Part shown: in pieces, positions 17,516 to 26,731 of the stretch
Numbering within the stretch: position 1 is the stretch's first letter
Layout: every line of letters starts with the position of its first letter
NCBI GenBank assembly: GCA_965248765.1
Contig: CBDFKF010000004.1
Coordinates: 1,054,001-1,118,000 of the forward strand
DNA from: CBDFKF01 sp965248765
GTDB taxonomy: Bacteria; Pseudomonadota; Alphaproteobacteria; VGEJ01
DNA length: 64,000 bases
Direction of reading: 5' to 3'
The notes under the pieces: generated by a model
What the model was told of the DNA's origin: nothing
Database searches by the model: none
The model's input: the letters and a program-made list of their open reading frames with translations, nothing else
Program-made: the position numbers and the translations under genes

Positions 17516-18888
17516 TGTCGAGAACAAACTGAATTGACCGCTTCAGTTGTGGTTGTTGGGCCAGTGGATAAGGGGTCGGGCGCGGAGCGGCCGTCCCCTT
17601 ATCCACTGGCCGGTCGCGTCGAAGCGGATCACGCGGCCTGTCTGTGGCTTGTGTTGATGGGCGATCCGTCGGCCTGGTATCGGGCCAGGCAGCGCGGCCC
17701 ATGGAAGACGGCGAGGGTGCGGTCGGGGTATTCGTGGACCCGGACCCTTGCCTTGACGTAGTGGCGGCGATGGCGGTCGGGCGGGATCGCCAGCACCAGG
17801 CGTTTGTAGCGCACGGTGTTGTCGTTGGAGACGGTGCGCTCCTGCTGCACGCAGAGGATGTCGTCGAGGGTACCGGCGAAGGGCACGAAGGCGGTGCCCT
17901 CGGCTTCCGGCGGCACCGCGAAGCGGGCGTTGTGGCCTGGCAGGTAGAGCTCCTTGAGGAAGCGGTTGGCCTGGGCCATGTCGGTGATGCCGGCGAGCCT
18001 GAGCTCCTGGGGCAGGCGCTTCTGCAGGGTGGCGAACATGCGTTCCGAGCGCCCCCTTGCCTCGGGCGAGTAGGCCGGGATCAGCTCGATGCCGAGCTGG
18101 GCCAGGGCGCGGCCGAACTGGGTCGGATTGTCCTTGTCGACCGTGCCGCCGGCCTCAGGGGTGTGCCAGTAGTGGCCGGCGCGGTCGGCATAGAGCGAGC
18201 AGAACAGCCCCTTGGCCCGGATCGCCTCGGACACCCCCTGAAAGCTCGACATCGTGCCCTCTTCGGCGACGAAGAAGGCCGAGTAGATCTCACTGGTGGT
18301 GTCGTCCATGGTGACGATCAGGTCCCACCACTGATCGGGGACCCACGCGTGGCTTGAGCCGTCTTGATGCAGCATCATGCCGGGCAGCGCGCGGCGCGGC
18401 CGCTTGCGCCGGTGCGCCCCGCGCCTGGGCGCCGCCCGTCTTCGCCCATGGGCCTGCAAGCTCAGCCGCACCCAGTTGTAGCTGCGCTTGAAGGCATAGT
18501 CCGCGACCAGCTTCTCGTGGAAGTGCTTGGCGGTGAAGTCCCAGTAGCGGGTGTCGAACAGCGCCAACAGCGCCGTCACCTCGTCGACCGCCGCGCGCCG
18601 CGCCGAGACCCGGCCCAGACGGCGATCGTAGAGCCCTTCCGCGCCGTCCGCCTCATAGCGGTCGCGCCAGCGCCGGAAGGTGCGCTCTGAAACGCCGAGA
18701 ACCTCCGCCGCCTCGGCTTGGCTCAAGCAACCCCGATGGGTGCGGCCGTAAACCTCCTCGAACTTCATCAATCTCAGTCCCTGCAACTGCTCTGTCCGGC
18801 GCATCCAAACCCTCCATAGCCTGGAGAGCTTCTAAATCCGGACAGATCGTCTGGTACATAAACCGGACATATCGTGTGTTAGTGACAC
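17516..18888 (-). mobile_element. ISNCY-family insertion sequence, copy 2
   Basis: Second 1373-bp copy, same orientation as the one at 7268-8640 and offset by exactly 10,248 bp. Flanking bases differ from copy 1 at both ends. The right edge cuts into an RHH/MobC-like gene whose downstream part continues at 18889. The left flank lies just after the IS1380 region. Confidence 0.85.
17629..18804 (-). CDS. ISNCY-family DDE transposase, copy 2
   Basis: 391 aa, same sequence as the transposase at 7381. Helix-turn-helix CLSQAEAAEVLGVSERTFRRW at about residue 27, catalytic-core motifs HQDGSSHAW and YADRAGHYW. Intact. The same hairpin lies just downstream (17559-17611). Confidence 0.92.
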   Translation of the reverse strand: MRRTEQLQGLRLMKFEEVYGRTHRGCLSQAEAAEVLGVSERTFRRWRDRYEADGAEGLYDRRLGRVSARRAAVDEVTALLALFDTRYWDFTAKHFHEKLVADYAFKRSYNWVRLSLQAHGRRRAAPRRGAHRRKRPRRALPGMMLHQDGSSHAWVPDQWWDLIVTMDDTTSEIYSAFFVAEEGTMSSFQGVSEAIRAKGLFCSLYADRAGHYWHTPEAGGTVDKDNPTQFGRALAQLGIELIPAYSPEARGRSERMFATLQKRLPQELRLAGITDMAQANRFLKELYLPGHNARFAVPPEAEGTAFVPFAGTLDDILCVQQERTVSNDNTVRYKRLVLAIPPDRHRRHYVKARVRVHEYPDRTLAVFHGPRCLARYQADGSPINTSHRQAA

Positions 18889-19246
18889 GGAGTGGGAACG
18901 GATCAGCTGGGCGACAGCGGCGAGCGGCATGGATCTGTCGCGCTTCGTGATCCATCGTGCGCTGGATCGGGACCCTCTGCCGCCGGAGGTTTTGCGCCGG
19001 GCGGTACGCGAGATGCTGGTGCTGTCCAGGCTGGAGGAGAGGCGGCCGCGCGAAGGCCGCCGCGCGAAGGCCGGCGCCGTTGACAACAGATCCATGCGCC
19101 GCGGAGGACTTGGTGCTGAGAACGTTCTCAGCATGTCGGAAAAAGACAACGACAGCTTGGGTTCCGTCCGACACCGACCGGTATTCGGCCTGACAAGCGT
19201 TCTCGCGCGCTCAGGCGCGCGGCAACATCTCCACGGTCTCGCATAG
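18889..19246 (+). pseudogene. MobC-like RHH gene, 5' end removed by ISNCY copy 2
   Basis: Directly at the IS edge the frame reads EWERISWATAASGMDLSRFV then IHRALDRDPLPPEVLRRAVR, closely matching EWARIRELAADAGMDISRYI and following residues of the gene at 5304. The N-terminal strand is lost beneath the IS. After LEERRPREGRRAKAG the similarity stops and the frame runs on to 19246, so the C-terminus is probably fused to unrelated DNA. Confidence 0.65.
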
Positions 19247-19777
19247 CAGCACATCTCCTTCACCGCGCAGTTCGTTCACCCGTCCGTAGAGTGTTGCGCC
19301 GAAAGCTATGCTCGCTTTCAGTGCAATGAATTCGTCGGCTTCGAGCCGGAAAAATCCTGATGGCCTAGCGCGGAACGCGATGCCTGCGTGAGCCAGGATG
19401 CCCCCGAAGGGGCGGACACCTTCGATAAACTCTGGACGCAACAGCGCCGGGAAGGCGTCCAACGCGATGCGAATGGCGGCCAGTTCCACCGCCCGGCGCT
19501 CTCCGTCCTCCTCGATGTACAGCGCGACGAAGCGGTAGAGCGAGCGCTCGTTGACAAGCAGGTCATCCGCTATGAGGTCTACGGCCAGCCGTTGGCCCCA
19601 GTGCGCCTCAAGGGTGGCCGTCATGCCGGCGTTGTGGACCAAGAGCTTATAGTAACTGCCGGGCACTTTCTCCGGAGGCTCGACATGGATTGCTGGAACC
19701 TCCATCGACAGGTAGCCGCAAAGCTTGCGGACTACCACTTCCACCTGATGGCGCTTGGCTCTTCCCCAATCGACCAC
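19211..19777 (-). CDS. Protein of unknown function, 188 aa
   Basis: Not recognised. GTG start at 19777 preceded by AAGGGGGA. Soluble, mixed alpha/beta, with no signal peptide or membrane segment. Notable stretches are YYKLLVHNAGMTATLEAHWG and FIALKASIAFGATLYGRVNE. It lies between the RHH fragment and the AbiE genes on the same strand as AbiE, and overlaps the tail of the RHH read-through by 36 bp. The family is unknown; it may belong to the same mobile block. Confidence 0.5.
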   Translation of the reverse strand: MVDWGRAKRHQVEVVVRKLCGYLSMEVPAIHVEPPEKVPGSYYKLLVHNAGMTATLEAHWGQRLAVDLIADDLLVNERSLYRFVALYIEEDGERRAVELAAIRIALDAFPALLRPEFIEGVRPFGGILAHAGIAFRARPSGFFRLEADEFIALKASIAFGATLYGRVNELRGEGDVLLCETVEMLPRA

Positions 19778-19828
19778 GGTTCCCCCTTGATTTGTAGGCG
19801 TTTGCCGGAGCCCTCCGCTTGAGAGCGA

Positions 19829-20395
19829 TCAGGCGTCAGGCGGTGGGCGATGGGCGGTGGGCGGTGGGCGGTGGGTTTCCGCAAGAGCGAGCGCCGGCGC
19901 ATCGAGATGGAGCAACAGCAGCGCCAGAACTGACCTGCCCCCACGGTTAGTACCAACAGTTAGTTTAGACTCCTGACGCTGTTTGGCGAGCATCGATCTG
20001 CCCGTAGCCCATTGTGAGCGAAGGACTGATCGGCGCGGTGAGCCGTAAAGGTTTCCGCGACCGGCATGCCCGTCAGGCTGGCGGCGGACACTGTACCCCT
20101 GGGAAGCGAGGAGACGATTGAGCGCGGCATTGACGGTTGGGCGCTCGGTTTCCATCACGGCCCGGTCGAGCGCACCGACATAGTTCAAGTCCATATCGAC
20201 CGAAAGCCGGTCGATACCGAAGTGAAAGACATTGAGCGCTGTTCCACCCTTGAGGACGAGTCTTTCCGACAAGACTGGATCTCGAGCAATCCCCTGCAGC
20301 AGGTCCAGGAGCCGCAGCACCTTTTCAAGCGTACCGAGTTGGTGGCCGGTCTCGTCGGCAATGCGCTGCAGCGATTGGGCAGAGGGCGCCGCCAT
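19829..20395 (-). pseudogene. abiEii: AbiEii-type nucleotidyltransferase toxin, truncated
   Basis: The first ~110 residues are a clear AbiEii/DUF1814 nucleotidyltransferase: LSERLVLKGGTALNVFHFG and RLSVDMDLNYVG, holding the GG and DxD catalytic motifs. Homology ends near DGHAG (about 20060). The rest of the frame crosses an IS-like terminus (CTGACCTGCCCCCAC at 19929-19943) and the heptamer repeat. Start is immediately after the AbiEi stop (TGAATG), the typical operon joint. Without its C-terminal half the toxin should be inactive. Confidence 0.8.
19839..19875. repeat. Heptanucleotide tandem repeat
   Basis: Five units of GGCGGTG (the second is GGCGATG) plus two bases. It lies in the truncated end of the AbiEii reading frame, where it encodes PTAHRPP repeats that are not part of the toxin. 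Simple-sequence tracts of this type arise by slippage. Confidence 0.75.
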
Positions 20396-21049
20396 TCACA
20401 GCCCCTCGAAGCGGCGTTCGACCACGTCGATGGGAAGAATGACGTTCCAGCCCTTGGCTATCCTCCCCTCGCCCGATTTGGTACCGAGAGCATATCGGGC
20501 CTGAGACGGCATCAGCGTGCGGAACTCTCCGAGCGCAGCATCCGACACGCCTAGCCGCTTCTGATCGCGCTCCAGCCAGGAGCCCAGCGCGCCGGCGGCC
20601 GTCGCATTGCGAAGCGCCCGCGCGTATCTGACCAGCGCCGCGGCGTCGACCCGCGCCACCAGGTCCAGCGAGTTGAAGAGCTCCTCCGCACCGCCGGCCA
20701 GGTCATAGCGGTCGAACAGATCCGCGATCGTCCGTTCGATCGTCGTCACACTGACCTCCAGCCCCAAGCGGTCGACCGCCGTGACGCCGTCCGCCAATGT
20801 CCCATCCCGTTGAGCGAGGCCGCGCGGCGGTTTGACGAACCGGCAGGTGAGGCCGACCGCCTCGAGCACGCCGGGCTCGCCGCGCGCGATCACCTGCACG
20901 TCATGCGCCTCCGTGTAGGCGTAGCCATGCAGTTCGAGGGCCGAGTGATACGCGATCACGCCCCCACGGCGCAGACGCGAAGCGGCCAGAAAGCGGTCGA
21001 CCGCCCATTTTCCGGCATCGGCATGCTTGGGCACGGACGCGAAGAGCAT
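20396..21049 (-). CDS. abiEi: AbiEi-type antitoxin/repressor, N-terminus possibly lost
   Basis: Antitoxin of a type IV AbiE system; such proteins repress their own operon and counter AbiEii. 217 aa from MLFASVPKHADAGKW. Family-like text: DRFLAASRLRRGGVIAYHSA, LELHGYAYTEAHDVQV, VTTIERTIADLFDRYDLAGG and a C-terminal VILPIDVVERRFEGL. GGAGAG lies 9 bp before the chosen start, but family members usually have an N-terminal winged helix ahead of this point, and the upstream frame is antisense to an RHH gene, so the DNA-binding part may have been removed. Confidence 0.75.
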   Translation of the reverse strand: MLFASVPKHADAGKWAVDRFLAASRLRRGGVIAYHSALELHGYAYTEAHDVQVIARGEPGVLEAVGLTCRFVKPPRGLAQRDGTLADGVTAVDRLGLEVSVTTIERTIADLFDRYDLAGGAEELFNSLDLVARVDAAALVRYARALRNATAAGALGSWLERDQKRLGVSDAALGEFRTLMPSQARYALGTKSGEGRIAKGWNVILPIDVVERRFEGL

Positions 21050-21137
21050 TTGTGCAGGCTCTCCGGCGCGAGCTTCCGGGCGGCAGCGGGCTGAGCCTGT
21101 TGAGCGCGATCTCGGTCCTTGCACGGGAGCGTGCGGC

Positions 21138-21404
21138 ATGAGACGAGCGCGGCGCGGCCGGAAGGCGAGCAAGCACATCTCGATCTCGGCGACAGACGCG
21201 CAATGGGAGACCGTTCGCCGCAACGCGGACCGGCGCGGTCTGTCGATCGCGCGCTACCTGGTGGGGCTGGTGGAACGGGACGGTCCGGAAGAGGACGCTG
21301 GTCCTGCGCTGGCGCTCGCTGCGGAAGAGCAGCGGGAGCTACTGGAGGCGGTTCGGGAGTGTTCCCCGTCAGCGCTTATGGGACAAATTGAGGTAATTGG
21401 ATAA
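21138..21404 (+). CDS. RHH/MobC-like protein, C-terminus altered
   Basis: 88 aa. Basic N-terminus (RRARRGRKASKHISISATDA), then QWETVRRNADRRGLSIARYL as the RHH helices. Divergent from the AbiEi start. After LLEAVRECSPSALMG the sequence enters an IS3-type end, so the native C-terminus is lost. Family resemblance is to small plasmid mobilisation proteins, as at 5304 and 63672. Confidence 0.58.
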   Translation: MRRARRGRKASKHISISATDAQWETVRRNADRRGLSIARYLVGLVERDGPEEDAGPALALAAEEQRELLEAVRECSPSALMGQIEVIG

Positions 21405-21446
21405 CGGAGGATTTCTGGCTCATCGTAGTGACCGAAGGGAACGAAG

Positions 21447-21677
21447 ATGAGGCAGAAATCCATGAGCAAGAACGACCCGGCGGAAAGAGCTGTTCGGGAT
21501 ATTCGCCGCAAGACGCGCAAGCAGTATTCGGCTGAGGAGAAGATCCGGATCGTGGTGTCGGGCCTGCGCGGCGAGGACAGCATCGGAGGCACGCCCTGTG
21601 ACCGACGGCACCATGATCGAGATCGAACGGGCGCGCGCCGAAATCGCCGGTCTCGGCGGTGTTCCGGCTCTTCGTGA
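21447..21677 (+). pseudogene. IS3-family OrfA, 5' fragment
   Basis: Begins MRQKSMSKNDPAERAVRDIR then KTRKQYSAEEKIRIVVSGLR, the helix-turn-helix start of IS3-group OrfA proteins. Homology breaks after RGEDSIGG near 21595 and the frame continues in unrelated sequence. A fragment reading MIEIERARAEIAGLGG begins at 21614 in another frame, of unknown origin. No OrfB follows. The 200 bp up to 21880 hold no recognisable gene. Confidence 0.75.
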
Positions 21678-21880
21678 AGCACAGCCCGCAGCTTAGTGTA
21701 GTCAGCAATGCGAGCGGAAAAACCCTCCCCACAAAATAGGGATGTCCTTAATGCGTGCGCGGCCTAGTCCTCGAAGGCTCGGGCCAACGCTCGGGCTGCC
21801 CGCTGGCGTTCGGTTTTCGCACTTTCAACCGGGATTTCCCATGTGGCACCCTTCAGCCAAGTTGAACGTGGCTCGAAATT

Positions 21881-23388
21881 GTAACAGGGGCAAAACCCCG
21901 GGCACAGTGTCTGGGCTGTGATGGCGCCGAGTGGGGTGAGTCGAAATTGCCACACCTCGGGGGCAAAGTGAGCGCTCCCTCGACATAGTGCTTCCTTTGC
22001 GGCTGTGGTCTGTGATTCGCTGCCGGCATGAGCGGGTCGCTACCAGATGTTGAGGCGCTGACGCTTGATGACCTCAAGGGGTATGAGACCTACGTGGTGC
22101 AGGAGTTGATCTTGCGCCCTCGTGTGATCCGCTACCGCCGGGAGCGCTGGGTGACGCCGGAGGGCCGGACGGTGGTGGCCCCCCTGCCGCCTGGGACCGT
22201 GGGCCATTTTGGCCCCGAACTACGGCGCTTCGTTCTGGCGCAGTACCACCGGGGCCAGGTGACGGTTCCGCGTCTTGTGGCGCAGTTGTGCGATCTTGGT
22301 ATCGATATCTCCAAGCGGCAGGTCGTTCGCCTGTTGAGCGAAGGCAAGGGCGTGTTCCTGTGCGAGGCGCGGGGTGTGCTGCGGCGGGGGCTTGAGACCG
22401 CCTCCTGGGTCACGGTCGATGACACCGGTGCCCGGCATCGAGGCCGGAACGGCGTCTGCACCCAGATCGGCAACGATGATTTTGCCTGGTTTGCCACCAC
22501 CTTCTCCAAGAGCCGGCTGAACTTCCTGGATCTGTTGCGGGCCGGCGCCACGGACTACATCCTCAACGATGCCGCCTTGGACTACATGCGCGGGCGCAAG
22601 CTCTCGGGGCCGGTGATCGCGCAGCTCGCCGGGCACAAAGGCAAGCGCTTCGCGGAACGGCAGGCCTGGATGGCGCATCTCGAGCGCCTCGGCATCACCC
22701 GGCTGCGGGTCCACCCCGATGCGGTGAAGATCGCCAGCGAAGGCGCCCTGTGGGGCAGCGTGGTGGATCACGGCTACCTCCAGGGATGCCGTCATCGTCA
22801 GCGACGACGCCGGCCAGTTCAACGTCGGCCGTCACGCGCTGTGCTGGGTCCACGCCGAACGGTTCATCCACAAACTCGTCGGCTTCACCGACCGGCAGCG
22901 TCAGGCGTGTCTGCGGATCAGGGCGCGGGTGTGGTGGTTCTATGCCGACCTGAAGACCTACTGCCGCGATCCTACCCCGCGCAGAAAGCGGCAGCTCGAG
23001 GCCCGCTTCGACCGGCTGTTCACCACCACCACCACCGGCTTCGCCACCCTCGATCGCCTGCTCGCCAGGCTCAATGCCAACAAGCACGAGCTGCTCCTCG
23101 CCCTCGAACGCCCGGACATCCCGCTCCACACCAACGGGTCCGAGAACGACATCCGCTGCCAGGTGACCAAACGCAAGATCTCAGGCGGCACCCGCAGCGA
23201 CCTCGGCCGCGACTGCCGCGACGCCTTCCTCGGCCTCATGAAGACCTTCGACAAGCTCGGCGTCTCCTTCTGGCAATACCTCGGCAGCCGTCTCGACATC
23301 CCCGGCGCGCCAACCATCCCATCCCTGCCAGACCTCATCCAAAAGCGCGCCAGCCCAGACACTGTGCCCGGGGTTTTGCCCCTGTTAC
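21881..23388 (+). mobile_element. IS66-like element with perfect 37-bp terminal repeats
   Basis: The 37 bases at 21881-21917 (start GTAACAGGGGCAAAACCCCG) are exactly repeated in inverted form at 23352-23388. Length 1508 bp. It carries a single IS66-type transposase without the usual IS66 accessory ORFs. Flanks TCGAAATT and CGAAGGTG do not match, so no 8-bp duplication is seen. The right end lies inside the last codons of the SPL-like gene at 23385-24659. Confidence 0.88.
22028..23388 (+). pseudogene. IS66-type transposase, frameshifted
   Basis: The first frame (22028 to about 22780) has ETASWVTVDDTGARHRGRNG, FATTFSKSRLNFLDLLRAG and SGPVIAQLAGHKGKRFAERQ. One extra base near 22785 shifts the frame; the next frame gives DAVIVSDDAGQFNVGRHALC (second catalytic Asp), WVHAERFIHKLVGF and HTNGSENDIRCQVTKRKISG (IS66 C-terminal Glu region). 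No stop codon lies in the second frame before the element's end; it continues out to 23516. Inactive by frameshift. Confidence 0.85.
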
Positions 23389-24659
23389 CGAAGGTGCGCG
23401 TGCCGGGTGTACGTGGCCTTGGCGCCGCGCGCGGTTATGCGGCCGTCGGCGACGAGCGCCACGACCTCCGCCAAGTCCCGGAGATACTCGTCCACATAGG
23501 GCTCGTGTCCTGGTGACTGCATGAACAGGATGGCATCGAGCGGATGGGTCTCCTTGGATACCAGCCACCCCCTGTCCTCCATCCCGGCTGCCACGGCGTG
23601 GGTGTCGAAAACCTCCGAGCCGTACGCGAAGACCGACATGACCGGCTCGCCGAGCACAGTCAGACCCTCGATGGCGTTGATACCCGCCTGGAAGCGTTTG
23701 ATATAACGCATCGTGCCGTCGACGAGCCTGAGATAGCCGTCTTCTCCCAGGTACTTCATGACGGCCCACGCGGCGGCAATGGCGCCACCGGGACGGGTGC
23801 CTGCCATGGTCGGGGTCACGTAGTAGTCTTTCGGCCGCTGCGGAGGGCCGAACTCGAAGATCTGGTGGCTGTAGATATCCGGATCGCGCGACATGACGAC
23901 CGAGGCGCCTTTGGCCGTGTAGCCGTACTTGTGCAGATCGAGGGAGATAGTCGTCACTCCCGGCACCCGAAAATCCCAGGGGGTCACGGAATTGCTGCCC
24001 AGCCTCTCGACGAACGGCAGGAAATAGCCCCCCACGCACGCATCAGTATGAAAGCTAATGTCCCGCTCCGCGGCGAGCGCCGCCATCTCGGGGATGGGAT
24101 CGATCATCCCCAGGAGGGTGCTGGGCGCCGACCCCACCATCAACACCGTGTCGTCCCGCACCGCGCCCAAGTACGCCGGTAGGTCGACAAGCCCGTCCTT
24201 GGTCATCGGGACGGCGACAATCTTCAGCCCGAAGTAATGCGCTGCTTTCCAGAACGCCGGGTGGGCGGATTCGGGCACAACCATCTCGGGGGAAGACACC
24301 TCGGGTCGCACAACCCGCGCCCGGTCGCGTGCCGACTTGGCCGCCAACAGGATGCTCTCTGAGCCGCCGGAGGTGATGTTCCCCACCGCCTGCTCGCCGT
24401 GCAGAAGACCGGCAGTCATGTCGATGACCTCCCGTTCGTACTCGGCCATGCTGGGGAAGATGCCCGGATACAATGCGTTGGCTGAAAAGAAGGCGAGGTA
24501 GGCCTCCTGCGCCACCAGCAACACGTCGTCGCTTGCCGGGTACGACACGCCGTTGGCCAGACGCTCCTTCCATTTCAGGTCTGCGGCCGCTTTTGCCAGC
24601 ATGGTCTCACGCAGCTCCCGCGCCGGGACCCCTGTCTTCGCTAGCTTTGCCCTCGACAT
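23385..24659 (-). CDS. SPL-like PLP-dependent lyase/decarboxylase, copy 2
   Basis: 424 aa, same family as the genes at 14549 and 40087. Motifs: NITSGGSESILLAAKSARDR, HTDACVGGYFLPFVERLG and ISLDLHKYGYTAKG with the PLP-binding Lys. Start at 24659 has GGGAGG about 8 bp upstream; a further in-frame ATG at 24743 lacks one. The stop codon (TAA at 23387-23385) is donated by the IS66-like end: the native tail after TRHAHLR has been replaced, probably by a few residues only. Monocistronic, with no partner hydrolase beside it. Confidence 0.84.
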   Translation of the reverse strand: MSRAKLAKTGVPARELRETMLAKAAADLKWKERLANGVSYPASDDVLLVAQEAYLAFFSANALYPGIFPSMAEYEREVIDMTAGLLHGEQAVGNITSGGSESILLAAKSARDRARVVRPEVSSPEMVVPESAHPAFWKAAHYFGLKIVAVPMTKDGLVDLPAYLGAVRDDTVLMVGSAPSTLLGMIDPIPEMAALAAERDISFHTDACVGGYFLPFVERLGSNSVTPWDFRVPGVTTISLDLHKYGYTAKGASVVMSRDPDIYSHQIFEFGPPQRPKDYYVTPTMAGTRPGGAIAAAWAVMKYLGEDGYLRLVDGTMRYIKRFQAGINAIEGLTVLGEPVMSVFAYGSEVFDTHAVAAGMEDRGWLVSKETHPLDAILFMQSPGHEPYVDEYLRDLAEVVALVADGRITARGAKATYTRHAHLR

Positions 24660-25010
24660 GTCTCTTCCTCCCATGACTCCGTGCTTGGTACTCCCTCGGG
24701 CCTCAAAGAATGTTCCGCTCCGTTCACTTGCTAGAATGTTCACACGGACCGTCTAGTCAATCGTCAACGGGCTGGCGCGGGGCCAGACGTGTATCGATGT
24801 CTAGATGCCGCCTGTTGGCTAGCCCCGGCCGCGCCCGCCCGTGATCAGGTACGGCCGCTTTGCCCCCGAGACCAGACCTCCGAGCCGCGATGTCAGCTAG
24901 GCGTCTGAACGGACGTTCTTGAGCGCGCCGTGGATGATCGGCTTATGACCCTGGCTGTGTAAGAACGCTTGCCTGATATGATTCTTCGGTGGTCTGAGCG
25001 GGGAGATCGT

Positions 25011-26395
25011 ATGGGGCGTTTCGTTGAAGGGACCGATCGCGGGCAGCGCACTTTGTTCCCGGAGTGCTTGGACGACTGGATTGGCGAGGACAATGCGGTT
25101 CGGGTGATCGATGTCTTTGTCGAGGAGCTGGATCTAGCCGAGCTTGGCTTCAGCCGTGTCGCGCCGAAGGATACCGGCCGGCCTGCGTATCATCCGTCGG
25201 TTCTGCTGAAGCTGTACATCTACGGCTATCTCAATCGGGTCCAATCGAGCCGCCGGCTTGAGCGGGAAGCCGGGCGCAACGTGGAAGTGATGTGGCTAAC
25301 CGGCCGCCTGGCTCCCGATCACAAGACGATCGCCGACTTCCGCAACAAGGACAATGGTCGCGCCATCCGTCAGGTCTGTGCCCGGTTCGTCGCTCTGTGC
25401 CGCACGCTCGGTCTGTTTGCCGAAGCCCGCGTTGCGATCGATGGCAGCAAGTTCAAGGCAGTGAACAACCGAGACAGGAACTTCACGCGAGCCAAGATGA
25501 CGCGGCGCCTGGATCAGCGTGTCGCGCTACCTGCACCAGCTGGACAGCGCCGACCGGCAAGAGCCGTCTCTGGCACGCACGACCAAGACGGTCCGTCTGC
25601 ACGAGAAGATTGCCAGGCTCAGGCAAGAGATGCAGCGCCTCAAGGGGCTCGAGGCGCGGATGCGCGAGAGGCCGGACCAGCAGATCTCTCTAACCGATCC
25701 CGACGCTCGCTCGATGGCGACCAGCGGTCGGGCGTCGTCGGCTACAACGTGCAAGCCGCCGTCGACACCAAGCATCATCTGATCGTTGCCCACGAGGTGA
25801 CCAACGTCGGCACCGACCGGTCCCAGCTCGCCCGCATGGCCAAGCAGACGAAAGCGACGCTGGGGGCGGACACCTTGGATGTCGTCGCCGACCGGGGCTA
25901 CTTCAACAGTGCGGAGATCCTGGCGTGCGAAGACGCCGCCATCACGGTCACGCTTCCCAAGCCGCAGACCTCCGGCCGCTATGTGGCGCAAAAGGACATC
26001 TACATCTGCCCGGCCAACGAAAGGCTGAGGTATCGATACACGACTGAGGAAAAGGGCCTGGCCTTACGCCGCTACTGGACCAACGCGTGTCTGAGCTGCG
26101 CCATCAAGCACCGCTGCACCACGGGCAGAGAGCGCCGGATCACGAGTACGAGCATGTTCTCGAGGCTGTTCAGAGGCGGCTCGACGAGCATCCGGAGAAG
26201 ATGCGCCAGCGCCGCGAGACGGTCGAGCATCCCTTCGGCACGATCAAAGCCCCGATGGGCGCGCAACCCACTTCCTGATGAAGACGCTCACAACGCGTCA
26301 GCACCGAGATGGCGCTGCACGTACTCGCCTATAACCTCACCCGTGTCATGAACATCCTCGGCACCGGGCTGCTGATCGCGGCCATCAGGGCATAG
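25011..26395 (+). pseudogene. IS1182-family transposase, multiply frameshifted
   Basis: Start MGRFVEGTDRGQRTLFPECL, then YHPSVLLKLYIYGYLNRVQS and APDHKTIADFRN. Near 25520 homology moves to another frame (RYLHQLDSADRQEP), then near 25715 back (SGVVGYNVQAAVDTKHHLIV, VVADRGYFNSAEILACE), then near 26130 again (EHVLEAVQRRLDEHPEKM), and lastly near 26275 (MALHVLAYNLTRVMNILG, stop at 26393-26395). At least four indels, so long inactive. Confidence 0.88.
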
Positions 26396-26731
26396 GAAAC
26401 GCAACTTCCTGGCTCCAACGCCCACGAAACGCCAGACCGCCCGACCTGAGCTTCTCTTAGATGACTCAGGTTACCCACTGAGCTAGATGAACGGCTCGCT
26501 CACATCAGCCTCGGGCCGCTACGTCCGACCGCCAACGCCGCCGCGTTCCTACACAACCAAGACCAAAAGCGAACAAGGTCATCTCCGGCGGCGCCAGCAG
26601 ATGGTCGGCGAGACCTGCCGACCCTGTTGAACCGTGGGCATCGCGGCGTCGGCAGCCCACACGCGACGGCGAATCGTTTAGATGTCGCCCTCATGCCCGC
26701 CAGTGCATCCGCCGTCATGAGTCGCGCCCGC
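26396..26731. other. No gene recognised
   Basis: 336 bp between the IS1182 remnant and the SDR stop. It contains an AGCTCAGTGGGTA-like stretch on the reverse strand (around 26465-26490) that resembles a tRNA D-arm but does not extend into a cloverleaf. Nothing else supportable. Confidence 0.4.

Noticed and set aside
26460..26500. tRNA-like AGCTCAGTGGGTA on the minus strand
   Set aside because: Only a D-arm-like stretch; no acceptor, anticodon or T-arm could be folded around it.
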